Below are positions 44,853-56,338 of a stretch of DNA of 64,000 nucleotides, in pieces (within the stretch, counting starts at the first letter, position 1; every line of letters begins with the position of its first letter). The notes under the pieces were generated by a model that did not search any database, was not told where the DNA came from, and saw only the letters and a list, made by a program, of their open reading frames with translations. A program made the translations under genes and the position numbers. The stretch lies in contig NZ_JAJDOP010000002.1 of the NCBI RefSeq assembly GCF_020595095.1, positions 682,001 to 746,000 on the forward strand. Direction: 5' to 3'. Source of the stretch: Microvirga rosea (GTDB taxonomy: Bacteria; Pseudomonadota; Alphaproteobacteria; Rhizobiales; Beijerinckiaceae).

Positions 44853-45924
44853 GCCGCGGCGGCCTGAGATCCTGCCCCGCCGTGAGCAGCGTTCCCGATC
44901 TCTTTGCGGTTACCGCCTCCAGCAGCGCACGAGCGGTATTGCGCATTTCCTCTTGCACCGCGAGGTCGCGGTCCAGCTCCTCGTGGCTCGTCGCATAGGG
45001 CTGCCAATAGCCGATATAGCGATCGAGTTCCGCCGCCGGCCCCGCAGGGATGAGATCCATGTCGACAAGCCAATCCGCCAGGCTGCGGCGCAGGGTCTCG
45101 ACACCGGCCGCATCGCCATGCGTCACGACGGAGAACATGCGGCCGGCAAGGTGCTTTGGATAGTCCCACCCGGCCAGTTCGATATCCTTCGCCTTTTTGG
45201 CGTCCTTTCCGTGCGTTCGCGTCGGATCGGGATTCCCCCCATCCGCGCAGACAAGACGGTCCATCATCAGCTTTAACGGGGACGTTGCCTGGTACCAGTT
45301 GACGGGCGTGACGATCATGATGCCGTGCGCCTCCACCCATTTTGGGTAAATCTCGTTCATCCAATCCTGGGTTTGCCCCAGGGAGTAGTTGGGATAGCAG
45401 GAGCAAGGCCAATGGCAGAGCGCTGCAGCAGTGGAAAAGCAGGCCTTGCACGGGTGAATGTGCCGTCCGTATTCCGACGCCAAACGGCTCAGCTCCAGAA
45501 CCTCTACGGTAACATGAGGCACCGCCTCGAAGACCTCGCGCGCCAAGGTGACGAGACGATAGCTCTTGGACATTTCGCTCGGACACGTATGTTCGCTGCG
45601 AGAAGAGGCGCAAATCAGAAGAAGGCGCGTCGGGCCGCCCCGATCCTCATGCCGCCGCTGCGCAGCATGAATTGCCTCCTGCGCCGCAATCCAGTCGACA
45701 GCGAGATCGTAATCCGGATCTGCGAAGCCCGCGCCCGCTTTTCGGGTCCGCGGGCTCTTGCGGGAATGGGAGTAGGCGTCCCATGCTGCCGCGACGATGC
45801 GATCGAGTTCGTCTGACAGCGGATCGAAGGCCGGGTCCTGAAACTGATTGAGGAAACGTCTGCGGAACTCGTCTTCGCTCAATGTGGGGTCTGGCGTTCC
45901 CCGGCGCGGTTCTGGTGTAGGCAA
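44845..45924 (-). CDS. Flavodoxin-like NAD(P)H-dependent reductase with N-terminal extension and Cys cluster
   Basis: 359 residues. The first ~95 residues are an extension without known domain. The flavodoxin-like fold starts at TRLLLICASSRSEHTCPSEMSK (FMN phosphate loop) and continues through GIMIVTPVNWYQATSPLKLMMDRL and RMFSVVTHGDAAGVETLRRSL. In between is HPCKACFSTAAALCHWPCSCYPN: five cysteines (C-x2-C-x7-C-x3-C-x-C) recalling, but not matching, the compact cysteine motif of iron-sulfur flavoproteins. It may be a quinone, arsenical or nitro reductase; not assignable. Confidence 0.85.
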   Translation of the reverse strand: MPTPEPRRGTPDPTLSEDEFRRRFLNQFQDPAFDPLSDELDRIVAAAWDAYSHSRKSPRTRKAGAGFADPDYDLAVDWIAAQEAIHAAQRRHEDRGGPTRLLLICASSRSEHTCPSEMSKSYRLVTLAREVFEAVPHVTVEVLELSRLASEYGRHIHPCKACFSTAAALCHWPCSCYPNYSLGQTQDWMNEIYPKWVEAHGIMIVTPVNWYQATSPLKLMMDRLVCADGGNPDPTRTHGKDAKKAKDIELAGWDYPKHLAGRMFSVVTHGDAAGVETLRRSLADWLVDMDLIPAGPAAELDRYIGYWQPYATSHEELDRDLAVQEEMRNTARALLEAVTAKRSGTLLTAGQDLRPPRQK

Positions 45925-46008
45925 GACGCGCTCCTCGATGAATCCGGCAGTGGAATGGAGGCCACTTTCCGTTTGTTCCCAGGATATCTTACCTGAATTG
46001 GGCGCCGT

Positions 46009-47709
46009 TCAAGAATGCGCCAAGTCGGATGTGAGCGCTGCGACATCACGAATGATCCAGGCATCGACAGGAGCGGCCCTGCCCCGCACGTTGGCGGTCT
46101 GGCGCTCATGCCCGTCCAGGGACAATCCGGCGAGATTGGCGAGCTCCGCCGAAATCACCAGAGCGGCATTGAGCTCCTTCGCCAAGCCCTCAAGGCGGCT
46201 GGCGGCATTGATCGTATCCCCGACCGCCGTCAAACCCATGGCTTGGCCGTAACCCATCTCGCCGATGATGGCCGAGCCGGCATGAAGGCTCACCACGACC
46301 CGGAGGGGCCTCTCCAACTCGCTTGCATAAAGGCGGTTGAGCTGATCCACCCCCTCGAAAATATTCAAGGCCGCTGCGAAGGCCTGCTTGGTCGCACTTT
46401 CGGGCGTATCGGCAAGCCCGAACAGGGCCAAGGCACCATCGCCGATGAATTTGTCGAGGTGGCCACCGGCGGTTTCGATCGCATGTCCGACGGTCTCGAA
46501 ATAACGGTTGAGGAGAAACACCGTATCGAAGGGAAGGCGGTTCTCCGTCAGGCGGGTAAATCCCCGTAAATCGCAGAACAGGACTGCGATTTCACGCTCC
46601 TGTCCCCTTCCCGTGTGGCCGAGATCGGAACGTCTGGATCGTCCGGCATGGGCCGAGGAAAGAACCGGGATAACGGACAGATCGTGGGTCGGTCTGAGCT
46701 GGCAGGCAAGGCGGACATCAGGAGCCGCCTTGATCCTTCGAAGGGTCGCGGCCTCCTGCGCCGTCGGTTCCGGCTGCGCTTCCAAGCCGCGGACGACACG
46801 GATCCGACAGGTGGAACACCGCCCCCGCCCGCCACAGGCGGATTGATGCGGGATACCGCCGACGCGGCTTGCCTCGAGGACGGTGAAGCCCTGGGGAACG
46901 GAGATGGCATCGATCCCCGGATAGGTGACCAGCACCTGTCTGGCACGGTTGCGATAGGTGCGGAATGCCCGTGCCAGAAGAGCCGCGCCGACAGATCCCG
47001 AGAAGGCGAGGTAGAGGCCTTGCCGGATATCAAGGAGCAACGCGGCATCCTCGGCCGTCGGAGACGTCTCCGGGAATCGCGTCGGATCGGCGCTGATATC
47101 CATTCCGCCTTCCGCGAAGCCGAGCAGCGCCAAGACGGGGACCAAAAGGGCTCCCGAAAAAAGGAGCAGTGAATACCGCGGGAACCAATCCTTGGACCGC
47201 AGCCAGAAAGACACGCCGAGGCAGCCGTGCAGCCAGGCAACCAGAAGCGCCACGGTTTGCCTCGCGCCATTGGCGGGAGCCACAACCCAGAGCCCCCGCA
47301 GCACATCCGGATAGCCGACCTCCAGGCCGGTCACCGAGAGTTCGATGCGCGTGCCGACCACATGCGGGATCAGCAGAAACGGCAAGGACAGCCCCAGGGC
47401 CAGCTGCGCGGCCTCCTTCAAAGGCATGCGCAAGGTCTCGTGCCGGTAAAGCGCCAAGAGCGCCAGACTGAAATGCACCAGCAGAGATCCATAGAGCAGA
47501 ACCGTGCCGACCGGGTTGCGCCACAGGAGATTGAACACGTGGCGCCCCTGCTCCATCGCCGCAATGGACAGGAGCCCGAGGGCGTGGTTCGTGAAATGCG
47601 TCACGAGAAACGCAAGAAGAACGAGGCCGGTCGTAAGCCGAACCTCACGCAGACCTGCTCTGCGCGGTAGGGCGTTTGAAGCGGCAGGGGGTTGGCGTGT
47701 CGAATCCAT
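46009..47709 (-). CDS. cyaC: CyaC-like redox-sensing adenylate cyclase (six-helix diheme anchor, [2Fe-2S], class III cyclase)
   Basis: 566 residues from MDSTRQPPAASN. Six membrane helices (about 26-50, 68-90, 103-119, 152-170, 180-198, 228-250) resemble the SdhC/diheme-b anchor. Candidate heme histidines are His38, His79, His116 and His161, one in each of the first four helices. A plant-type ferredoxin domain follows with Cys292, Cys298, Cys301 and Cys336. The class III cyclase domain starts near 372 (AVLFCDLRGFTRLTE with Asp380; KFIGDGALALFG with Asp424). Sinorhizobium meliloti CyaC has this design and couples the quinone pool redox state to cAMP formation; the same is inferred here. It is divergent from otsA. 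Confidence 0.9.
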   Translation of the reverse strand: MDSTRQPPAASNALPRRAGLREVRLTTGLVLLAFLVTHFTNHALGLLSIAAMEQGRHVFNLLWRNPVGTVLLYGSLLVHFSLALLALYRHETLRMPLKEAAQLALGLSLPFLLIPHVVGTRIELSVTGLEVGYPDVLRGLWVVAPANGARQTVALLVAWLHGCLGVSFWLRSKDWFPRYSLLLFSGALLVPVLALLGFAEGGMDISADPTRFPETSPTAEDAALLLDIRQGLYLAFSGSVGAALLARAFRTYRNRARQVLVTYPGIDAISVPQGFTVLEASRVGGIPHQSACGGRGRCSTCRIRVVRGLEAQPEPTAQEAATLRRIKAAPDVRLACQLRPTHDLSVIPVLSSAHAGRSRRSDLGHTGRGQEREIAVLFCDLRGFTRLTENRLPFDTVFLLNRYFETVGHAIETAGGHLDKFIGDGALALFGLADTPESATKQAFAAALNIFEGVDQLNRLYASELERPLRVVVSLHAGSAIIGEMGYGQAMGLTAVGDTINAASRLEGLAKELNAALVISAELANLAGLSLDGHERQTANVRGRAAPVDAWIIRDVAALTSDLAHS

Positions 47710-47915
47710 CGAACACTGATCCCTCAAAGCTATACAATATTCCAGTCCGCCCGGGCTTCCATCACAGGCTCTTGATGGCCGCCCGCCCCTTCCCTTGCCA
47801 AGTATGAACAGGGAATCACACGTCCTAAGGCTGCCATCCCCCAAAGGTGCACTATCTAAGGTCGTGGTTGTTCCCATCGGGCGTCCTGCCGCCCATGAAG
47901 CAATGGAGAGTATTT

Positions 47916-49331
47916 TTGCCTCGCCTTGTCGTTGTTTCCAATCGCGTCGCCATTCCCGATCCGACCGGTAAAGGCTCGGCCGGAGGTCTTGCTGTCGCCC
48001 TGCGGGAAGCATTTCAGGCTTATCAAGGTCTCTGGTTCGGCTGGAGCGGCCGGGTTTCCAGTCATCCGTCGCCCGAGCCGAAGATGGTGGACAAGGGCAA
48101 TGTCCACTATGCCCTCATGGACCTCACCTCCATCGACCGGCAGGAATATTACAACGGTTTCGCGAACCGGGCCCTTTGGCCCAATATGCATTACCGTCTC
48201 GGTCTGTCGGAGTTCTCCCGCGCGGATTATGCCGGCTACCTGCGCGTCAATCGAAGCTTTGCCAATGCGCTGGTCCGGATGATCCGGCCGGACGATCTGA
48301 TCTGGGTTCATGATTACCACCTGATCCCCCTGGCGGCGGAACTGCGGGCCTTGGGCGTCACGAACCGGCTCGGCTATTTCCACCACATCCCTTGGCCCGC
48401 ACCCGAGGTCTTCGGGACCCTTCCGGGGAGCCGTGAGCTGCTGCGTTCGATCGCGGACTACGATCTCGTGGGCGTCCAGACGGATCTCGATGCGGACAAC
48501 CTGCGCCGTGCCATCATGCAGGAGGTGGGCGCGACACCGCAGGGCAGCGATGTCCTTGTTCTCAACGGTCATCGAACGCGCGTGAAGGGTTTTCCGATCG
48601 GGATCGACGTCAAGGGTTTCCAGCAGGTCGCCCGCAGGGCGCCGGCGCACCGGGTGGTGACGCAGACCCTGGCGAGCCTCGGATCGCGCAGCCTCATCAT
48701 CGGCGTCGATAGGCTCGACTACTCGAAAGGCATCCCAGAGCGGATGGAATCCTTCGAGCGGTTTCTCGTCAGCAATCCTGACCAGCGTGGACGCGTCACG
48801 TTTCTGCAGATTGCGCCGACAAGCCGTAGCGAAGTTCCTGAATATGCCTCCTTAAGCCGCACGGCGAGCGAAACCCTGGGACGTATCAACGGGACATTGG
48901 GCGAACCCGGCTGGGTCCCCATTCACTATGTGACTTCGGCCTATCCTCGTTCGGTGCTCGCGAGCCTCTACAAGATTGCGCGTGTCGGGTTGGTGACGCC
49001 CATGCGGGACGGCATGAACCTGGTTGCGAAGGAATATGTGGCCGCCCAGGATCCGAATGACCCGGGTGTGCTCGTGCTCTCCAAGTTCGCCGGAGCGGCC
49101 CATCAGCTCACCGATGCTCTGATCGTGAATCCCAATGACAAGTTCGAGGTCGCTGAGGCAATCCGCGAAGCGCTCCACATGGATCTGGATGAGCGCAAGG
49201 CACGCTGGCAGCGCATGATGAAAACGATCCAGGACTATGACGTCTCCTGGTGGGCGGATGCATTCCTCAAGGATCTCAGCGGCTATACGGGAACAAGCAA
49301 AGCCCGAAACCGCGTGCGGATCGGCGGATAA
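47916..49331 (+). CDS. otsA: Trehalose-6-phosphate synthase
   Basis: 471 residues if it starts at TTG 47916, supported by GGAGAG five bases upstream and the family-typical [14 protein letters not shown]; an ATG at 47895 would add seven residues without an SD. GT20 family: [12 protein letters not shown] loop, [59 protein letters not shown] and [12 protein letters not shown]. It makes trehalose 6-phosphate from UDP-glucose and glucose 6-phosphate. The matching phosphatase otsB is not in the window. The cardiolipin synthase gene lies 232 bases downstream. Confidence 0.95.
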   Translation: MPRLVVVSNRVAIPDPTGKGSAGGLAVALREAFQAYQGLWFGWSGRVSSHPSPEPKMVDKGNVHYALMDLTSIDRQEYYNGFANRALWPNMHYRLGLSEFSRADYAGYLRVNRSFANALVRMIRPDDLIWVHDYHLIPLAAELRALGVTNRLGYFHHIPWPAPEVFGTLPGSRELLRSIADYDLVGVQTDLDADNLRRAIMQEVGATPQGSDVLVLNGHRTRVKGFPIGIDVKGFQQVARRAPAHRVVTQTLASLGSRSLIIGVDRLDYSKGIPERMESFERFLVSNPDQRGRVTFLQIAPTSRSEVPEYASLSRTASETLGRINGTLGEPGWVPIHYVTSAYPRSVLASLYKIARVGLVTPMRDGMNLVAKEYVAAQDPNDPGVLVLSKFAGAAHQLTDALIVNPNDKFEVAEAIREALHMDLDERKARWQRMMKTIQDYDVSWWADAFLKDLSGYTGTSKARNRVRIGG

Positions 49332-49563
49332 ATCCGGTTGATCGCCTGTTGATCACGCGGCGCGCAGGCATCGCTCAAGTGCCTGCGCGAGATGATCGGC
49401 GGGTATATCTCATGAATGCAGGGCCTGAACCGGCTCATCTGGACAGGTTGAGGCCACCTGCTCAAGATGCGCACGGTGGCATGCCATCTTCTCGGCGGAC
49501 CCATCATGTGCACCGGCAAGGGAGCAGCGGCATGATTTTCATGGTGGAAGGGCGGCGATCCCT

Positions 49564-51000
49564 ATGAGCCTTCTCGCCAACCTGTCCTGGGGATCGGTCT
49601 ATTTCGCCTCGGAGTGGCTCATCCGCCTCGCGATGCTCATCGTCGTTCCGTTCCGGCGCTCTCCGGAAGCCGCGAAAGGATGGCTCCTCTTCGTGTTCTT
49701 CCTTCCCTGGCCGGCTTTGGTGCTCTACCACATCATCGGGCGCCCCAATTACCCCCGCTGGCGCCGGGAGCGCTTTGCACGGCTTCCTGTCGTCTTCAAG
49801 GGCGTCGCAGACCGTGTCCGAGCTTTGACCGAACGCCAGGAGCCGGAGCTTCCGGAGAATTTGAAGCAGGCCGCGACGCTGATTCAAAATCTGGGCCGCT
49901 TCCCCAGTGTGGATGGAAACAGCGTGGAATTGCTGTGCTCCTACGACGAGTCGATCAACCGATTGATCGCGGATATCGACAGAGCCACCGGGCACGTTCA
50001 CCTGCTTTTTTACATTTTCGCGGACGACCGCACCGGATGGAGCGTGATCGACGCCCTGGCGCATGCAGTCGAAAGAGGGGTGACATGCCGCGTCCTGATC
50101 GATGCGCTCGGCTCCCGGGCATGGGCTCCTCGCGTGGTCGATGCGCTGAGGCAACGTGGTGTGGCGGTGCGGCTCGTCCTTCCGGTCACCCTGCTGCGCC
50201 GCAAGTCCGCGCGCGCGGATCTTCGCAATCATCGCAAGATCGCCGTCATCGACGGCATGATCGGCTATGTCGGCTCCCAGAACATCGTCGACGCCGACTT
50301 CCGGCCGGGCATTACAAACCAGGAGCTCGTAGTCCGCGCGACCGGTCCTGTCATTCTCGAACTGCAGGGCGTGTTCGTGGCGGACTGGTTTCTTGAGACA
50401 CAAGAGATTCTCCACACGCCGGACCTGTTTCCGACACCCGCGCATACAGGCCACGTGGTGGCGCAGGTTCTTCCAAGCGGGCCGGATTATCCGGAGGCCA
50501 GCGTGGGGCGCCTGATCGAGGCGATGGTTCACGGCGCCCGTCGGCGCGTCGTGATCACAACCCCATACTTCATCCCGAATGAAGGCCTGCTGCACGCTCT
50601 CGGAACAGCGGTCCTGCGGGGCGTCGAGGTTCATCTGGTCTTGTCGAAACCCGCGGATCAGCTGCTCGTCAGCCTCGCCCAGCGCTCCTACTACGCGGAA
50701 CTGCTCGGGGCCGGGATCCGTATTCATCTGTATCGGGACAAGCTTCTGCATGCCAAGCACATGAGCGTCGACCGCCGTGTCTCGCTCATCGGCTCCAGCA
50801 ATGTGGACATGCGCTCGTTCACCCTGAATTCCGAGGTCAGCCTGATCCTCTTCGACCGGGAGGTGAACGCGGAGCTTCGCACCGAGCAGGAGCGCTATTT
50901 TGCATCCAGCGAAGAGCTTTCCCTCGATACATGGAAAGCCCGCTCCCTCGCGTCCAAAACCATCGAGAACATCGCCAGATTGGTCAGTCCTCTGCTATGA
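49564..51000 (+). CDS. cls: Cardiolipin synthase (phospholipase D family)
   Basis: 478 residues. Two membrane helices at residues ~13-30 and 40-57, then two HKD motifs: His223-Lys225-Asp230 (NHRKIAVIDG) and His396-Lys398-Asp403 (LHAKHMSVD). GSQNIVDADF and GSSNVDMRSF follow each. It condenses two phosphatidylglycerols into cardiolipin at the inner membrane. The C-terminal basic stretch is family-typical. The 232-base gap after otsA holds nothing I can support. Trehalose and cardiolipin are both osmotic-stress products, so the adjacency may be functional. Confidence 0.94.
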   Translation: MSLLANLSWGSVYFASEWLIRLAMLIVVPFRRSPEAAKGWLLFVFFLPWPALVLYHIIGRPNYPRWRRERFARLPVVFKGVADRVRALTERQEPELPENLKQAATLIQNLGRFPSVDGNSVELLCSYDESINRLIADIDRATGHVHLLFYIFADDRTGWSVIDALAHAVERGVTCRVLIDALGSRAWAPRVVDALRQRGVAVRLVLPVTLLRRKSARADLRNHRKIAVIDGMIGYVGSQNIVDADFRPGITNQELVVRATGPVILELQGVFVADWFLETQEILHTPDLFPTPAHTGHVVAQVLPSGPDYPEASVGRLIEAMVHGARRRVVITTPYFIPNEGLLHALGTAVLRGVEVHLVLSKPADQLLVSLAQRSYYAELLGAGIRIHLYRDKLLHAKHMSVDRRVSLIGSSNVDMRSFTLNSEVSLILFDREVNAELRTEQERYFASSEELSLDTWKARSLASKTIENIARLVSPLL

Positions 51001-51081
51001 GCCGGAACCCAAGGAAACGCGTGAACCTGTTTTCTTGGGTTCAAGATCTATGGAAAGAACTTTCCTGAATCCTGATCCTTG

Positions 51082-52980
51082 TCACTGGATCAGGAAATCA
51101 CTGGCCGAAAGGTGAATGCCTGCCTTTACCTGCGCAAATTTCACCGCCCCATAGGCCATATCGGAGCCGTCCTTGTCGTAGAAGAGACTGCCGCTCTTAC
51201 GATCGTAAAGGATCCGGTCATCTGCAGCGAGCGCCTTGGTGCCGAGCCGGAACTCGTCCTTGCCCAGAAGGCCCTTGCCGATATTGCCGAAGATCTTTCC
51301 CGAGAGCTGAATTGTGTCGTCAGCAGTTTTGAAATCGAGGATGCGGTCAATATTGCTCTTGCTGAGCTTCGTCGTGAAGGCGAACACGTCATCGCCTGCT
51401 CCGCCCTTCAGCTTGTCCCTGCCGAGACCTCCGTTGAGCTGATCGTCGCCCGCTCCACCGATCAAGGTATCGGATTTCTTGCCGCCTTTCAGAACTTGGG
51501 ATGCGGTTTGGTCCGCGGCAACAGACCTGTCGCCTTGGCTGACCGCAATGGCAGTGCCAGTGACCGTAACAATCAAGTGAACGTCGAGAGAGGCTCCCTT
51601 GGGGTCGCTTGCACGCACGACAAGGTCAAAGGATTTATCCCCTGCCTCGAAAGCCTTATCGACGACGAGTTGATCACCCTGGATGCGAAAATGATGGCCG
51701 GGATTAGTAGCGAGGAAATACCCGAGCGTGTCTCCATCCGGATCGACCCCACTGAGATGGCCGACGAGGGCGCCGGGCTTGGCTCGCGCGTCGATACTCG
51801 TCGTATCCAGGCTGACGGAGGTCGGTGCAGAGTTGGTCGTCGAAGTCAGCGCAACTGTACGGTCAGCGAACTGCGCGTATTCAATGCCGATCAGCAGGTC
51901 AGAGCCGTCGTTCAGGCCGGTGCGGTTATCCATGATCGTGTAGCTGCCATCAGCCTGCTTACGAATGGTGTAATCGGCGAAGTTCCCGCTGTACGCAGAG
52001 ACATCGACACCGAAGCCTCCGGAAAGGGAGTCGTTCCCTGCGGCTCCGGTGAGCAGGTCATCACCGTTATTACCCTCGAGAAGATCGTTCCCCCCAGCGC
52101 CGTTCAGAGAGTTCGCGTCATCGCTTCCATACAGGCGATCCTGCAAGGGACTTCCGGTCAGGTTCTCGACGTTGCGAATCGTATCCCACGCACTATCAGA
52201 CGTCTTCTGCTCGTCGGTGGCCCTCAGATCCACGAAGACCTGACGACGAAACTGAATTGTATCGATCCCCTCGCCGCCATCGATGACATGGGTGCCGCTC
52301 CCGATATGGAAGGTTTCAGAGGCTGCGCCGCCTAAAGCGACATCATCACCACTGTAAAGATAGATATCTCCCGTCAGGCTGCCACCTCGTCCATCATAAA
52401 CGTCGTTGCCGTAGCCGAGGAGCACGGACCCCTTGATGAGTCCTGAATTGATGACAGTATTTCTTCCGTGAGCGCTGCCGAAGATTGCTTCACCGCCTGT
52501 AGCTTCGATCACGCCGGTGTTAGTGATCGTCAGGGACGCTGTGCCGAGGTCGGTCAGATAGGTCCAAATGCCGTGATCTCCCGTGATCTTACCCGAATTG
52601 TTGATCACAGTCTGGGCCGTCGTGATGAAAATGCCGGCGTCCTCTCCCGAGATCGTCCCCGCATTGTTCACAGTCGCACTGAGTTCATCGAAGCTGTCCC
52701 CAAGGAACAGCCCCTCCACTCCGGATACACTCCCGGACTGCCCAACTGAGAGCATCCCGCTCATCGAAATCCCAATGCCTTGAGCACTGTGAACTCGGCC
52801 GTCGATGAACAGATTGACCCATCCAGAGGCATTGATGCCATCTGCCGAATAGCCTGAGGCCCGGATTTCGGCACCCTCTGCCAGAAGAACCACGTCCCTG
52901 TCGGCAATCTGGAGCGCATGCTCATAATCCGCCGTGGTTGGCGGGAGGGGGTTAGACGGATCGACGACATAGACGGTCAC
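51082..52980 (-). CDS. RTX-repeat exported protein with beta-helix and cadherin-like domain
   Basis: 632 residues from GTG 52980, which has GGAG six bases upstream; the frame extends further but into AT-rich promoter DNA. Residues ~20-200 are beta-helix turns (TVNNAGTISG, VINNSGKITG, TITNTGVIEA). The first RTX block is GAGGNDLLEGNNGDDLLTGA near 315-340. A cadherin-like domain (SVDGVDPDGDTLGYFL-like, VVRASDPKGASLDV) spans ~400-490, and a second RTX block GGAGDDQLNGGLGRDKL lies near 520. The C-terminus FAFTTKLSKSNIDRILDFK matches the end of the RTX protein at 2-2248. Type I secretion is inferred; no exporter is nearby. Confidence 0.88.
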   Translation of the reverse strand: MTVYVVDPSNPLPPTTADYEHALQIADRDVVLLAEGAEIRASGYSADGINASGWVNLFIDGRVHSAQGIGISMSGMLSVGQSGSVSGVEGLFLGDSFDELSATVNNAGTISGEDAGIFITTAQTVINNSGKITGDHGIWTYLTDLGTASLTITNTGVIEATGGEAIFGSAHGRNTVINSGLIKGSVLLGYGNDVYDGRGGSLTGDIYLYSGDDVALGGAASETFHIGSGTHVIDGGEGIDTIQFRRQVFVDLRATDEQKTSDSAWDTIRNVENLTGSPLQDRLYGSDDANSLNGAGGNDLLEGNNGDDLLTGAAGNDSLSGGFGVDVSAYSGNFADYTIRKQADGSYTIMDNRTGLNDGSDLLIGIEYAQFADRTVALTSTTNSAPTSVSLDTTSIDARAKPGALVGHLSGVDPDGDTLGYFLATNPGHHFRIQGDQLVVDKAFEAGDKSFDLVVRASDPKGASLDVHLIVTVTGTAIAVSQGDRSVAADQTASQVLKGGKKSDTLIGGAGDDQLNGGLGRDKLKGGAGDDVFAFTTKLSKSNIDRILDFKTADDTIQLSGKIFGNIGKGLLGKDEFRLGTKALAADDRILYDRKSGSLFYDKDGSDMAYGAVKFAQVKAGIHLSASDFLIQ

Positions 52981-53062
52981 GGGCAGCTCCACCAAATTTC
53001 TATTTAAAGTTATATCATAACAATAGACTTGACAATAAAATCCCCTGTCTCGTTTCGCAAAC

Positions 53063-53090
53063 AAAAAAGCCCCGGAGTTTCCTCCGGGGC
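53063..53090 (-). terminator. Terminator of groESL
   Basis: On the minus strand GCCCCGGAG, loop GAAA, CTCCGGGGC, then TTTTTT. It separates groEL from the RTX gene on the same strand. Confidence 0.88.
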
Positions 53091-53120
53091 TTCCGTAAAG
53101 TCAGCGCTGTTCGGCTGGAC

Positions 53121-54770
<1,650 letters not shown>

Positions 54771-54805
54771 TTAAATGGAAAACGAATGGAGAGAAGGACG
54801 GCCGC

Positions 54806-55096
54806 TTACTGCGCGACGACGCCCATGATGTCGGATTCCTTCATGATCAGGAGATCCTGACCGTCGATACGCACTTCCGTGCCGGACCACTTGCCGAACA
54901 GCACGCGATCGCCGGCCTTCACGTCGAGAGCGACGACCTTGCCATTCTCGTCACGGGCGCCCGGGCCGACGGCGACGACTTCGCCCTCTTGCGGCTTTTC
55001 CTTGGCGGTGTCCGGGATGATGATGCCGCCCTTCGTCTTCTCTTCGCTCTCAAGGCGGCGGACGACGACGCGGTCGTGCAACGGACGGAACTTCAT
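54806..55096 (-). CDS. groS: Co-chaperonin GroES
   Basis: 96 residues from [21 protein letters not shown]; a longer frame from 55162 runs over the CIRCE region and is rejected. Mobile loop [19 protein letters not shown] caps Gro[16 protein letters not shown] text and [14 protein letters not shown] end the fold. AGAGGAAG lies upstream of the ATG. Controlled by the CIRCE element 60 bases upstream. Confidence 0.99.
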   Translation of the reverse strand: MKFRPLHDRVVVRRLESEEKTKGGIIIPDTAKEKPQEGEVVAVGPGARDENGKVVALDVKAGDRVLFGKWSGTEVRIDGQDLLIMKESDIMGVVAQ

Positions 55097-55155
55097 GGAA
55101 CTTCCTCTTTGACTGTTAGCGTAGCCCCCAATGGCCACGTCCTGGTCTGGCGCTG

Positions 55156-55182
55156 TTAGCACTGTCAGACGTCGAGTGCTAA
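55156..55182 (-). promoter_or_regulatory. CIRCE element (HrcA operator) of groESL
   Basis: TTAGCACTG-N9-GAGTGCTAA, one mismatch from the consensus TTAGCACTC-N9-GAGTGCTAA. HrcA binding here would repress groESL outside heat shock. hrcA itself is not in the window. Confidence 0.95.
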
Positions 55183-55277
55183 CGCTGGCCGCGAGATAAG
55201 CAGGCCGATCCGGGGAGTCAAGACTCTCAAAAGAGATATCGTGAACGCCCCTGCCCTCTCCCGCCCGCCATAGCGCC

Positions 55278-56123
55278 TCAGCGGCGGGAAGTCAGGAGGG
55301 CCGCCAGAACGATCAGAGCACCGCCGCCCATGGTCGCCCAGGTCGGGATTTCACTGAAGACACCGTAGCCGATGAGGGCCGCCCAGATGAGCGCCGTATA
55401 CTCCAGGGGGGCCAGCCGGGCCGCTTCCGCCTTGGCATAGGCGGTCGCCATGAGGATGTGGCCAATGACGCCGAGCACCCCCATGAGCATGAACCAGGCC
55501 AGGTGAGACCACTCCAGAGGGTGCCAGACAAGAAGCGCGAAAGGCAGCACCAGAACTCCGGGGCCCATGTTCTGAAAGTAGACGATGTGCATGAACTTGT
55601 CCCGCTGGGCCCGCTGGCGCAGGAGAACAAGGCTGAACGCGTAGGTGACCGCCGACAGGAGCGCAGCCGAGACGCCGGACCAGGACCGGGACGCCTGGGT
55701 CCCCTCCGACTGGCCGAGAACGACGATCAGCGTCCCTCCAAAGCCGACCGCGATCGCCAGGATGATCCGGCTATCGACCTTCTCGCGCAGCAGGAGAAGG
55801 CCGAACAGCGCGATGAACATGGGTGAGAGGAAGGACAGAACGAGGGTTTCGGCCAGGGGCAGCTGACCGAGGGCATAGAAGAAGCTGACGGCCGTGATGA
55901 CTGCCGCGATCGAGCGTAGCAGGTTGGCGACGACCGTTTCGCGAGAGGGCCAGCCCGGACGCAGGGCGGCCACGACGCCCGTCGCGACCAGAGTCCCGCA
56001 GGCAAAGCGCAGGAAAGCGACCTGGAATATAGGATAATGTACGGCCATCGCCTTGATGACCGCATCCATGACGGACAGGACCGCGATTCCCGCGGCTGCC
56101 CGCAAGGCGGGACCGAACTGCAT
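55278..56123 (-). CDS. EamA/DMT family transporter
   Basis: 281 residues from [20 protein letters not shown]; the ATG at 56123 has a GAG-rich stretch upstream, and the longer frame to 56315 would run over the divergent promoter. Ten hydrophobic segments in two EamA repeats ([29 protein letters not shown] in the first, [22 protein letters not shown] in the second, shown here as motif regions near 85 and 215). Members move metabolites or amino acids out of the cell; substrate unknown. Confidence 0.9.
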   Translation of the reverse strand: MQFGPALRAAAGIAVLSVMDAVIKAMAVHYPIFQVAFLRFACGTLVATGVVAALRPGWPSRETVVANLLRSIAAVITAVSFFYALGQLPLAETLVLSFLSPMFIALFGLLLLREKVDSRIILAIAVGFGGTLIVVLGQSEGTQASRSWSGVSAALLSAVTYAFSLVLLRQRAQRDKFMHIVYFQNMGPGVLVLPFALLVWHPLEWSHLAWFMLMGVLGVIGHILMATAYAKAEAARLAPLEYTALIWAALIGYGVFSEIPTWATMGGGALIVLAALLTSRR

Positions 56124-56338
56124 AATATCTCGACGATTGTGGAAGCGCCCAAGAGAGCGCTGCTGGTGGCCTAGTAGCGGCTCATAGCGCAATCGGGTCA
56201 CATTATCACTAGCGGTTTTGGCCGTTTTGACAGGAAAGAAAACCGGTGTGTCTTCCTGTTCTGGCGTTTTTTGGGAAACAATCGCCGCGCTTTCCGTTAT
56301 GTCAGGAAATACCAAAGCTTACACAACAGGATGCTTCG

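Noticed and set aside
48852..49178. Minus-strand frame inside otsA
   Set aside because: Antisense shadow with no start signal.
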